Shown here in pieces: positions 1 through 10,718 of a stretch of 64,000 nt of DNA. Where the stretch lies: assembly GCA_965153455.1 (NCBI GenBank), contig OZ234502.1, positions 11,377,495 through 11,441,494 of the forward strand, read 5' to 3'. A program made the translations under genes and the position numbers. Source of the stretch: Sphagnum compactum. Lineage: Eukaryota; Bryophyta; Sphagnopsida; Sphagnales. Within the stretch, counting starts at the first letter, position 1. Every line of letters begins with the position of its first letter. The notes below the pieces were generated by a model that was given only the letters and a program-made list of their open reading frames with translations, did no database searches and was not told the DNA's origin.

Positions 1-1740
1 AAATTTTCTAACTAGTTTTCAAAATGAAAATCAAATGATAAAATGCATCATGAAGAGAGCCGTTTAAGAAACACTTGGTTGATCGTTGGAACCAATGTTC
101 AATGAGAGTCATATGGATTGTTAATTTTCTAACTAGTTTTCAAAATGAAAATCAAATGATAAAATGCATCATGAAGAGAGCCGTTTAAGAAGCACTTGGT
201 TGATCGTTGGAATCGATGTTCAATGAGAATCATATGGAATGTTAATTTTCTAACTAGTTTTCAAAATGAAAATCAAATGATAAAATGCATCATGAAGAGC
301 GTTATTTAAGAAGCACTTGGTTGATCGTTGGAACCGATGTTCAATGAGAGTCATATGGAATGTAAATTTTCTAACTAGTTTTCAAAATGAAAATCAAATG
401 ATAAAATGCATCATGAAGAGAGCCGTTTAAGAAGCACTTGGTTGATCGTTGGAACCAATGTTCAATGAGAGTCATATGGATTGTTAATTTTTTAACTAGT
501 TTTCAAAATGAGAATCAAATGATTAAATGCATCATGAAAAGGGTCGTTTAAGAATCACTTGGTTGATCATTGGAATCGATGTTCAATGAGAGTCATATAC
601 AGTGTTATTGTTTTAGCTAGTTTTCAAAATAAGAATCAAATAATAAAATGCATCATGTAAAGTGTTGTTTAAGAAGCACTTCATTGATTGTTGAAACTGA
701 TGTTCAATGAAAGTCATGTGGAATGTTAATTTTTTAACTAAAAATCAAAGGATAGAATGCATCAAGAAAACACTATTCAAAAACACTTAGTTGATCATTG
801 CAACCAATGTTGAGTGAATGTTATATGGAAGGTAGTTTTCTAATTAATTTTCAAAATGAAAATCAAAAGATAGAATGCATCATGAAAGTCGTTATTTTAA
901 GAACACTTGGTTGATCATTGCAACCAATGTTGAATGAATGTTATATGGAGGCTAATTTTTCAGCTAATTTTCAAAATGAATATGAAAGGATAGAATGCAT
1001 GAAAAACATTATTTTAAAAGCATTTGGTTGATCGTTGGAACCAATGTTAAGCCAGTGTTATATGGATAATAGTTTTCTAACTAATTTTCAAAATGAAAAT
1101 CAAAAGACAGAATGCATCATGAAAAAGATCATTTAAGAAGCACTTGGTTGATCAATAGAACCAATGTTGAATGACTATCACATGAAAGGTTAAACTTTTA
1201 ATTGGTTTTCAAAATGAGAATCAAAAGATAAATGCATCATGAAGAACACCGTTTAAGATATACTTGGTTGATCATTGGAACAAATGTTGAATGAGTGTCA
1301 CATGAAAAGTTAATTTTCTAACTAATTTTCAATATAAAAATCAAAGGATACAATGCATCCTGAAAATCATCATTTAAAAAATACTTGATGTTGGTTGGGT
1401 TCATATGGAGAGTTGATTTTTAAGCCAATTTTCAAAATGACAATTGAAAAACATTGCTTAAAAAATACTTGATTAATTATTACAACCTATGTTGGGTGGG
1501 TAGAGTCAATTTTTAAGTCGGTTCTCAAAATGCATCATGAAAAGTGTCATTTTAAAAGTACTTGGTTGATGGTTGGAACTATTGTTGGGTGAGTATCAAA
1601 TGGAAGGTTGGTTTTAAACCAATGTTCAAAATGAAAAATTGCAAGAAGACATATTGAATAATGAAAAAATATTTTTAAAATATTTGATTAATTGTGGGAA
1701 GCAATGTTGGGTGAATGTCATATGAAAGTTGATTTTCAAA
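1..1740. repeat. 121-bp tandem satellite array, cut by the window edge
   Basis: About 15 head-to-tail copies of one unit. The shared landmark AAAATGCATCATGAAG falls exactly 121 bp apart across the first six copies, then at a looser spacing of about 100-120 bp. Each unit also carries CTAACTAGTTTTCAAAATGA and CACTTGGTTGATCGTTGGAA. The leftmost copies are nearly identical and those past 720 carry many substitutions and small deletions, for example about 12 bp lost near 740. The array therefore decays toward its right edge and probably continues to the left. No coding potential is seen. Confidence 0.95.
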
Positions 1741-4450
1741 TCAAATTTTAAAATGAAACTAAATGTTCTCATTTTAATAAAAAAAAATTTGAGATATCAT
1801 TTAAATTTGATATTTGAGGAAGTTAATAAAGGACCTTAAGTTTAATTCTCAATTTCATAAAAGCTAAAAACCTATTAGAAAGAAAATGCTTAGTAATAAA
1901 ACTTGAACTAAAAACATTTTTGTTTCAAATAGTGATTTTAACACAAGGCCAAAACTTGTAATGTGTAAATACAAGAAGAACCATTTTTCTTTAAAATCTA
2001 CACATGTGAATGGTTTTAACTTTAAAAGGCATTGACATAAATGAGATTTCAATTCAAAAAACCTTTTTAATATTGTACATGTAAAGTTATGTCTTGTGGT
2101 TAAGACCTTAGATTCTTTCCAAGGAATCTTGAGTTCAAATCTCAGAAAGGTGGAAATTGGCTTAACTTGAAAACCATCAATTCTTTCTCTAGGAAACTTT
2201 TAAAAGTGGAACGTGTATGCAAATTTAGAGCTAAAAAACATGCTCAAGAACAAGACTTGTGCTTGTAAATTCTTAGCGAGAATAAAAATATTTTATTAAT
2301 CTAATAAATATCTTAATTGTTGATGGACATTGAATATGGTCTTTTGTGATGTAACCTCCAAAAAAACATTTGGTTGCAAAATCTCACAACTTGGTAATTT
2401 TTTTCAGAAAATAAAAAATATGAATTTTTATTTTTTAGGGATTTCTTTCACCATTTTCCAAAATAAAATAATTAAATTAGCCACATCTCGACCTAGGCAC
2501 TTCCTTCAGGTTGTCACTGGTGCAAGCACTTCTGAAAAAATGCTTCAGCCCACCTACAACAATCACAGTTTAATGTTAATTACTGCTCCAGGGAAGCTCA
2601 CACATGAGGAATTGAAAAAAAAACCATGGATGCAAAATATTCATAAATTAATTTAAAATGATATTCCATATTTCCATGCATATTGTTCCACTAAGTTTAT
2701 GCCTGCCAGCACGATTGGACTTTATGCTTCCGTAAGCTGACGCTCATTTAAAAATAATTTGCATTCTTAATTAGTCTGAAAAAATATGACAGGTTGGTCC
2801 AAAGATTTCTTCAAATGAACTTGCTTTCAGTCATGTTATATATACTAGAGTTTTTTGCTTGTGGAGAACAAGCTCCCAAATGCACTTTATAACTAATCTT
2901 CCAACCTTAATTTAATTAGTGTCCAAATACATTACCATTGAACTTGAAGGTCTTTGAACCAGGTCTAATTTGTGGTATGGACACTAGAAGTCTTGCAACA
3001 TGAATTTGATTGTTTAATTCTTCAGTCTTGAATTCACATTATTTTAATCATTCATCAGAAGTGCAAGACACCTTTCCTCTCGTGAGCTTTTTTTAAAAAT
3101 TGGTTGCATATTCCCTGTTTTTTGGGGGGAAAATCATCAAATTTTGAAAAATAAATAAATTATGAATATTTTTGGCACATCCCTACTTGGATTTCAGTTT
3201 GGGTGCTCTATTTTTTTCACTTTTCAGACAGGTTCTCGAAACATGTTGTCATATAATGCTAAATTTCTCTCTCAATGCACCATCAGAAAATTGAAAAAAA
3301 AGAAGAAAACATCGGTGCAAGATGTGCATAAACATCAATACCATAGAACACTAGCAACTTCAACACTATTTATTTCATTTCCAGAAAAACTAAAATATTT
3401 AATATAATTTTCTTAAATAAATTAAATAATTTCTTTTAAATCCTGAAATATTATACTTTTCAACATGGAATATTTAAAATAAAATAATTATTCAACACTG
3501 AAATGTTGAACTTGTCATGGTAGGATGTTACCATGTAACTATCTCACCCCAAAAGAAACCCCAAAATAAGCACACTTTAAATCACATAAATGATGCCCAT
3601 CATCATCGCATTCAAGTTCCCATGGATCAATAATACACAATTTGAAGGCTACTTAAGATTTCCTTAAACCCTCATTAGGTTAAAAATTTCATAACATGCA
3701 TCATCATCATTATAAATTTTTTTCTCACCAACCTTCCTGTTGGGACATATGGATGTGGTTGTCCTGTCAAAAACAAACAAACATACACCTAGCCAATCAG
3801 GGTATTTTTTCCAACTCTGTGAGGTAGGTGGACTGGCCTTCATCCACAAGAGGAATGGGCCAAATTTGGCTACAGGTCAGAGAAGAAAGTAGAAATTTTC
3901 TTGAATCCTACTATGTTTTGGCAACCTTGAGGAACATATTGTCTAAATATGATGACTTCAGGTTTTTTTCTCTTAGAATGTGGCAACTTTTGGCACAGTA
4001 TTTCCAAAAAAGTTCCTTCTTATCATGCGCGCTGGACTTTCTTTTGTCATTGTGAAATTCAACCGAAAATAACATGGGAACCAATGTGGTGATGGGGAGT
4101 TGAGCCTCAATTGCAAAAAAGAGAAAGAGAGAGCAATTTCTTCCAAAATAGAATATGAGTTTGAAGACTACTAAACTATTCAACTGTAGATTATTATTTT
4201 TATTTGTTTTCAACAATAATTTCCCAAACATATAGCCTTTAATGAGTTAAATTGCAAATAAGAGAGAGACATACACACAGGGAGGAAATGTTGCAGGAAG
4301 AAAAGTTGCAAAATGTAAATTCAAAATCAGCCTTCAAAACACAAAAGGTGATTGCAGGAAAAGAAAACCCAAAAGTAAACAAGAACAAAATGCATTTGAA
4401 TGAGCTACAGCTGCAGCATCTGATTAATGAATAATTTCAATTTTCCTTGA
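1741..4450. other. AT-rich intergenic DNA, no gene recognised
   Basis: Only short open frames occur (for example 2330-2656 plus and 4252-4434 plus). None has recognisable domains, splice context or biased codon use. A possible tRNA-derived element at 2090-2155 is listed separately. Homopolymer A and T runs are frequent. Confidence 0.6.
2090..2155 (+). mobile_element. Possible tRNA-derived (SINE-like) fragment
   Basis: The stretch has an A-box-like TGTGGTTAAGACC followed about 30 bp later by a B-box-like TTGAGTTCAAATCTC. This is the spacing of an internal RNA polymerase III promoter. The rest does not fold as a clean cloverleaf, so it is not an intact tRNA. A looser related-looking stretch lies at 56205-56290. 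The call rests on these two boxes only. Confidence 0.3.
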
Positions 4451-4453
4451 AGT

Positions 4454-4890
4454 AGTAATAATAGAACTTGTACAGTGCCAAACAATTGCAAAAATAAGAA
4501 ACCCTAAAGAGGAGGTGGTGGAGGTACAAAATAAATGACCTTGATGTTTTTTCCAACAAATTGTGTCATTTTTTCAACCAAAAAATCTGGGAAGTTTTTT
4601 TTTTTCTTGTGTAAATTTGACTTTTTTGGGGGAGATCTTCCACTGATATTCTATATTAAAAGACCCTGGCTGTAAATGTGATCTGAACTGGTATTAACGC
4701 CTTGACAGAATAATAGTAGAATCTGTACAGTGCCAAACAATTGCAAAAAAACCAAATCCCACAAATAAATAAAAATCAAATTTCCAATAAATGTTCTCGC
4801 CGTAGAATCTGCTTCATGAATTATTTGCATCATGTCCTCGAAATTTTTAATAATAAAAGTTGTACAGTGCCAACCATTGAAACAAGAAAA
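4454..4890. repeat. Three dispersed copies of a ~40-bp motif
   Basis: The core TGTACAGTGCCAAACAATTG occurs near 4469 and 4724, with a variant (CCAACCATTG) near 4861. Each copy is preceded by AATAATA/TAATA-type sequence and followed by an A-rich tract. The spacings are about 255 and 137 bp, so this is not a simple array. The copies lie 550-980 bp upstream of the SIN3-like ORF. Confidence 0.7.
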
Positions 4891-5437
4891 ACATCGACGT
4901 CTGTCCGTTATTCGCGTGCATGGTGCCGCGTCAGTGGTTTCTGCCGCGGACGTCCATGTCCGTCCTCACTGGCCACTATTTCTCCCAAAGAGACGTCGAG
5001 GTCCGTCCTGCCGAGTGGTTTTGTTTTTTTTTTGCCGCTGCTGAGAGGTCGACGTCGGTACGTTCTTCTCGTGCATTACAAGCTGCTGTTGGCGCCGCTC
5101 TTCACCCATCAACCAAGTACTCCTTAAACGGCGCCAAATCATGATGTATTCTTTCTTGGCTTTATGTGGGGGCCAGTACGTGGTCCGTCTCCCAGTAGTA
5201 GCTGGTAGTTTCTTGTGAGCTCGAAGTTTTTGATGGAAATTTATTAAAGAGCGTCGTCGTGACTCGCACCTGGCATTTGCAATTACAATCTTCACACTTT
5301 CTTTTCTTTTGTCTTCATGTCATCGTCTTCTTCGCGTATGTGTTCTGCGTTTCAGTGGCTTGCTTGTTGTTTGTTTGTGTTCTTTCGCGATCAGCTTTGA
5401 GTTTTGAAGTGTTTGTAGTATTCTCGTCAGCGTTATC
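4890..5437 (+). promoter_or_regulatory. CpG-rich promoter and 5' leader of the SIN3-like gene
   Basis: Base composition shifts abruptly from AT-rich to CpG-rich. Several ACGT-core motifs occur (CGACGTC, GACGTCC, GAGACGTCGAGG, GTCGACGTCGG) between 4895 and 5060. ACGT cores are typical bZIP and bHLH sites in plants. A pyrimidine-rich leader then runs from about 5290 to the ATG at 5438. No clear TATA box was picked, so the start site is not assigned. Confidence 0.5.
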
Positions 5438-6229
5438 ATGGCCCTTCTCATCCTCTCTGTTCTGGCCGACTCGCGTCTAATCAATTGGAGCTTGAGCAAA
5501 CGTGAGAAGTTTGCTCGCCGCTTCGATCATGCTGTGGAAGAGAATTACGAAGACGACGCTGTGGAAGGAGACAAGAAGACTTATCAGCAGTTCCTAGGCG
5601 TTGCGGCTGATTTTAAGCAGCAGCTTATTGACATTCCCGGGTTGGTAGAGCGCGCTCGCCGCTTCGATCATGCTGTGGAAGAGAATTACGAAGACGACGC
5701 TGTGGAAGGAGACAAGAAGACTTATCAGCAGTTCCTAGGCGTTGCGGCTGATTTTAAGCAGCAGCTTATTGACATTCCCGGGTTGGTAGAGCGCGTGAAA
5801 GTTCTTCTCGACGGCGAGTGGGGACTCCTTCGTACCTTCGCTTGGATGCTTCCGGCTGACTATGCGAGCAGGCTCGAGGAGGAGGTTTTGGTCAAGCAGC
5901 AGGCAGAGGCGGCAGAACGCGAGAGGGTTCGTATTCTGAAAGCTCCCCGCGAGACCATGACCCTAGAGACAGCGACCGAACTTGCCATGGCTTACGTGAG
6001 GAAAGTGCAGACCAAATACAGCGAGCTCAACCAGGTGCATGTGTACCACGCGTTCCTGGGTGCCGTGAACATGCTGAAGTCCGGCGAGAAGAGCTACGCT
6101 GAAGTGCAGAGCAAGGTTGCCTCCTTGTTCGAGGCCGAGAATCCAGAACTGCTAGAGGAATTTCGCATGTTCCTCCCTGTAGCCTTATCATCGACGGGCT
6201 CTGGTGTGGATTTGCAAGGTATTACGTAA
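5438..6229 (+). CDS. Short SIN3-like protein with PAH domains
   Basis: A single open frame of 263 residues. Residues about 76-142 match a paired amphipathic helix (PAH) domain: Tyr-x-x-Phe-Leu, then Ile-Asp-x-x-Gly, an Arg-Val-x-x-Leu helix and a closing Met-Leu-Pro-x-Asp-Tyr. Residues about 178-245 form a second PAH domain (AMAYVRKVQ, YHAFLGAV, VASLFEAENPELL, FRMFLP). PAH domains bind short helices of transcription factors in SIN3 histone-deacetylase corepressors, so a nuclear adaptor role is inferred. Residues 26-72 are repeated exactly at 73-119, adding an extra half PAH. Full SIN3 proteins exceed 1000 residues; the histone-deacetylase-interaction region and C-terminus are absent here. The last codons overlap CAAG|GTATTA, so a spliced longer form is possible, but I found no convincing downstream exon. 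The residues before the first repeat look weakly constrained, so the true start is uncertain. Confidence 0.8.
   Translation: MALLILSVLADSRLINWSLSKREKFARRFDHAVEENYEDDAVEGDKKTYQQFLGVAADFKQQLIDIPGLVERARRFDHAVEENYEDDAVEGDKKTYQQFLGVAADFKQQLIDIPGLVERVKVLLDGEWGLLRTFAWMLPADYASRLEEEVLVKQQAEAAERERVRILKAPRETMTLETATELAMAYVRKVQTKYSELNQVHVYHAFLGAVNMLKSGEKSYAEVQSKVASLFEAENPELLEEFRMFLPVALSSTGSGVDLQGIT
5513..5795 (+). repeat. Exact 141-bp tandem duplication inside the SIN3-like ORF
   Basis: The 141 bases from 5513 recur from 5654 with no difference that I can see, extending one further base. The unit equals 47 codons and keeps the frame. It covers the first helices of the first PAH domain (ARRFDHAV to LVER). 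Lack of synonymous change implies a very recent event or an assembly error. Confidence 0.95.
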
Positions 6230-8810
6230 ACCAGAACATCTTATGCAGCTTGTTGCTGTGTGATTTTTTCTAGTAGATGCTCAGGACCCTGACCCTCATG
6301 CAGAGAAATACTGCTGGTTGTTGCGAAGAGACTTATATCTATCGTTTGTTGAGAAAGGATTTGCTAAAGGACAATGCATGGTGCAGGATCACTGAGGCCG
6401 TGATCGTCGATAAGTTTTCCTTGCTGAACTGAGAATTCTTTTGTATCTGTATACTTAGGCAAAGCTTGCATTCAGCTTGTTCATTCTTGCTACGTGAAGT
6501 TTCTAACAGTACTAACAGGGGTCGTAGGTGCTTCTACAAGGTATCATCTCCAATGTTTTCTGATCTGCCTTGGTTCTTCTAGTTCATTTTTATTGCGCAC
6601 TTAACAGAGAGACAAGGAGGGGTGGTGGGTTTTCTTTTGGTGCAGCGCTGCTGAATAAAATGCTAACGATGCATTTTTGAAATCAGAATCAAGTGGTGGC
6701 GGTTGCTGCAAGAATGCCCTTACGTATCTTGGCTTCCTCCAGGTTGTGCAGATGTAGTATCGATATGTTTACATGCAGTTTGTTTGGACTTGTAAACTCA
6801 TGAACAATGACAGGAATCTTGATCAGCATGTGTATGTACATCAGTGGGACTTCAATGAACAATGACAGGATTTCCATCTTCAGCTTTTCTTTGGGTGTCT
6901 TTGCATTTTGTAGTCTTCTTTTTCAAGTGTATCCGTACATGAGCACATGATCAAGTTGCTTTCATGAGTTGTTTGTCTAAATGGTCAGGGTTAGTGTGTT
7001 GATCCTGTCATTTCCACACTGTCTAGATAAGCCCTTTACCATACAACCCATTAAGGTGGTGCTGTTGGACTGAACTTCTACAAGGTATTAGCCCAGTAAT
7101 ACAGCCCATGATTTACTATTGTGATGGTGGCTTGAACTCTGCAGCTTGGCACATACTGTGATTTGAAGGAGCCCTTGGTTTAGCTTGAGGCCCCTTTCCA
7201 CATATCTTGAACTGCTGATTACATCATGCAGAGTAGTATTCATGACTTGTAGTTCAATCTTCAGACTAAAAATGCTAGATGCTTTGTTCTGATTAGAAAA
7301 TGAGGTACATGTTGCTCAATGCTGGATCATCTTTCTAACCCTCTAATCATTGGGCATCTTAAGGCATGGGAAACTACGTAAAAACTGCCTCTACATGATC
7401 CTAGAAGCCAGGCACAGTGATTTTTTCATGTGATCACATCAAAACTCTAACACACAAGTCTCTTGTTTTTGGAATCTGTGGATATTCAGCTGTTCACCAA
7501 CACTGAATTGGATGCCAGTACCGCACTTGGAAGTTCTCTCCACACAACGAGGTCATCAAATATGGATCATGTTTCATCAGTTGTGCTCAATGCACTTTTT
7601 AGTGTCCTCTTGAGTTGCTGATAGGGAGATTTGTTGAATGTAAAATTATGATCAACCTGATGTCTGGTTTGATGTTGCCCCTTTCCTGTTGCCCTGAACC
7701 ATAAAGAATCTCATGGATCTCTGCACTACTGCTCTGTCTGATGATTTTCTACTGTTTAAACAGGAGGATCATCAGGCACTTTGGATCCACCTCTTGAAAA
7801 TACTGTCTCTAGAAAAATATATTTGAACACACTTTCATCTGTACTAGAAGCTGATACATGTGTACTGATTCTACTTCAAAACATGAGATCATGCAAATGG
7901 TGTACAAGACCCAAATCCCCACCATCCAAGCATTTTCAACCAGAAATTCAAAAAAAAACTGAAGTTCGCCAAAACTATTTGTAGGCTTGCAGGTCTGCTC
8001 TTGAGACGTTTCATATCTACATATCAAGAGCATGCTTAAAGCCACATTATGAAAATTGTCTGCTAAAAGTACTTAACAACCGTTTGACATTGTGATGGAT
8101 TTGAGAGATAACACAGCTCATTCTAGATTTCTTCTTGAATCTATGTAAACCAATTTTGATGGGACACGTAAGAGCCTCTTAAGTGCGGTAGTAAGGACCT
8201 TCTCTCAGAGTTGGCCTCCATCATGTGGTTGTGAGCCCAGAGACATGTTAATTAGAACTGATGAATGGTGCCATATAAGTAAGTTTTTGTTTAAAGGACA
8301 AATTTTGTAAAAACATGCTTCCAGAATGTATGCCACAAATTTGTTACATTCCTTTGAAGAAGCAGGGCATGCCTTATTTGCTGCAGGCTTGGTTTATTCT
8401 TTCCACCACTTGATTTCCTTAGAATCCAATATTGGTGTTACAAAGGAGTAATATTCCAATATCTGCCATTTGAAACATGCAACCCTGGACAGTCATTCTT
8501 CATATATCCTACATAACATGCCTCAGCATCACAACTGAAGACCATTTTCAAAATCCATTTAATATTTGGAATTTCAGAAATATGCATTATGGCACACACA
8601 CATGTACATATTCCAGGTGAGAAAAAAAGCCCACTCCAATGTATGTCTTAATTTTGGGTTGGACATTCCAAAAAATGGGTTTTGTGTCTTCAACTTTGCA
8701 GATTGTTCACTAAAACATGGAGTTCCTTTAGGGGAGAAATGATAGGCACCAGAATCAATGGTACCCCTTTTCCATTGGAGACTGGGGGGCTCTGGTCCAC
8801 AGCATTTTTT
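6230..8810. other. 3' flank of the SIN3-like gene and intergenic DNA
   Basis: The likely 3' untranslated region has an AATAAA at 6654-6659. Further right the sequence is moderately AT-rich. Short open frames (6689-6877 minus, 7781-7984 plus) have no recognisable content, and no further PAH or HDAC-interaction exon was found. Confidence 0.5.
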
Positions 8811-8814
8811 TTTC

Positions 8815-9080
8815 GGCAAAATTTCGCCACAAGGCAAAATTAAAATGAAATTTTTGAAAACGAAGTTACTTTTTTTATTTCAATCATCAGAAGGTGGGGG
8901 AAAAAATAAGGAAAAAGCCACCAGATTCCTACATTTGGTTTCGGTAAATAGTCAGAAATATTGAAGAATAATTGAAGATTTGTCCCACATATTTGGTTTA
9001 TAGCCAGATTTGGGAAAATCTTCCTGGGGATGATTGCCACTTTTTCTGCATCTTCCAATGGTTGATCACCACTAAGGCTG
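8815..9080 (+). repeat. Dispersed repeat, copy A (inverted relative to 60575-60841)
   Basis: This block shares ordered segments with the reverse complement of 60575-60841. They are AATTTCGCC...AAAATT near the start, a TCATCAGAAGGTGGGGG segment, TTTATAGCCAGATTTGG, a GATTGCCAC segment, and ATGGTTGATCACCACTAAGGCT near the end. The order and spacing agree over about 265 bp with clear divergence. This marks two members of one interspersed family. No protein was recognised in it. Confidence 0.8.
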
Positions 9081-10700
9081 CACCAAAAAAACCTAGAAAA
9101 ACCACCAGTCCTGGATCGTGGGAATTTGCTTGAACAATATGGAATACAAAAAAAAGTTTCAAAACTAACAATCAGAATCCAATCTCATTCCACCATGAGG
9201 ATGATTGGGGAAGATAACATTCGATCTTGATATTTAGCCCAAAGCAAAGTGTCCTAATCAAATAACTCTCTACACCTATTCTTATACACAAGCTATAATC
9301 TAGAGTTGACCATGTGCATACTCTTTTTGTCAGTGGTACAGCTATAAAGAGCACCTGTCTTTGGTCTAGCTACAATAATCTTAAACAGACCCTATGTCAT
9401 TCAACGACAACCTCTACACAGCAATCTCAGTTCATTAACATGAAGGGCCTGAGAACTACAAAAACTGTATCGAATAAAAAACTGCACTCAGCAGCATTTC
9501 TGGAACTGAACAAATTCTTCACATGCCCTTCCTTAGATCTGGAGTTGTATGAAATGCACACACTCAGAGCTCTGGAAAAACTTAATGAAGCACTATCTGA
9601 TTCTTTGTAAAGACAACTCACCAAAGCAATAGAAACAAGTTTTCAAGGATGTTTTAAGCCTGGAATCTGGATGTGCTAAATTTGATGGTGCATAAGATGC
9701 AAGCAAAATATATTTAAGAAGAGAACCTGATATCTGACCTTGCCGCAAATGAACCCAAGCTAAGGTCTAAATGCTTACCAGTCATAGGATGAGAGTAGCC
9801 TTCACATTGTGATCACTTACAATGATCCACATGACAAAGAATGCAACACGATGTATAGACAGCAGAAGAACGTTGCAACTTCAATCACAATAGCCCTCAA
9901 ACATTGCCTGAAAAAAGCATGGTGGGTTCCCCCAGCAATATTGGTCAGGCCCGCCCATCTTCAACCTTCGATTGCTGCATGCATTGGAGACATTGTTCCC
10001 CCCTTCGGTCACACAGTTCTTCTCTGCTGTTGGTTCCAGAATCAAAACATCTTCTTGGGATATCTCTGCTTTCAGATCAGCACCAACATATGGGGATTTG
10101 GACTGCAGAATTAGCACCTTAGTGTTAAACATCTGAACCTAAAAATTCCTGTACGGTTTACAAATCATCCTCACAAAAAATAAAGCTGAGGAGGTTGAAA
10201 CTAATTTGGCATTCTTGAACAAATGAGAAAGAGCCACAAGAGAGGCATAACCCTTCAATTGTTTGTAGTTACAAGTTCATAGTGCTCAGAAAAAAATAAA
10301 GGCATGCCAATTCCCATATTCATAAGGCTTGAAGGTTTGGCTATGTAAATTTGCTTTGTTCTTCAATGTATTGATCTCAGGGATTGATTGCATTAATCAA
10401 TACAACCCAAGCTTGTATCATCATCAAACAGCAAGCATATCAGTGGAAGCACAGGAAACCTACACCTCACTGTTGTTGTTTGTCCAATCAATGTGCTCCT
10501 GGAATTTTTCTCAAGCTAAGCAACACATCACAAAATAAAAGCCCTCAAAACAAGCTAGCAAATACATAGACATCCAAATTATCAAAGGAATATAAGTGAA
10601 TTTAAGGAAAATTTATGCTTTTCAATAGGGGAAATTTTGAAAGAAAAAAAATGGCCACTCTCTTGCTAGTTAATTCCAAAGGTGAGGCAATACCATCATC
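9081..10700. other. Intergenic DNA, no gene recognised
   Basis: Overlapping short open frames occur on both strands near 9314-9624 and 9809-10132. They have no family match I recognise and no consistent splice structure. Confidence 0.45.
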
Positions 10701-10718
10701 TAGTTCATCATACCTCAA

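Noticed and set aside
2090-2155. Intact tRNA gene
   Set aside because: Promoter-like boxes are present but the arms do not pair as a cloverleaf.
2330-2656. 108-codon plus-strand open frame
   Set aside because: No domain, no splice or promoter context, and mixed low-complexity content.
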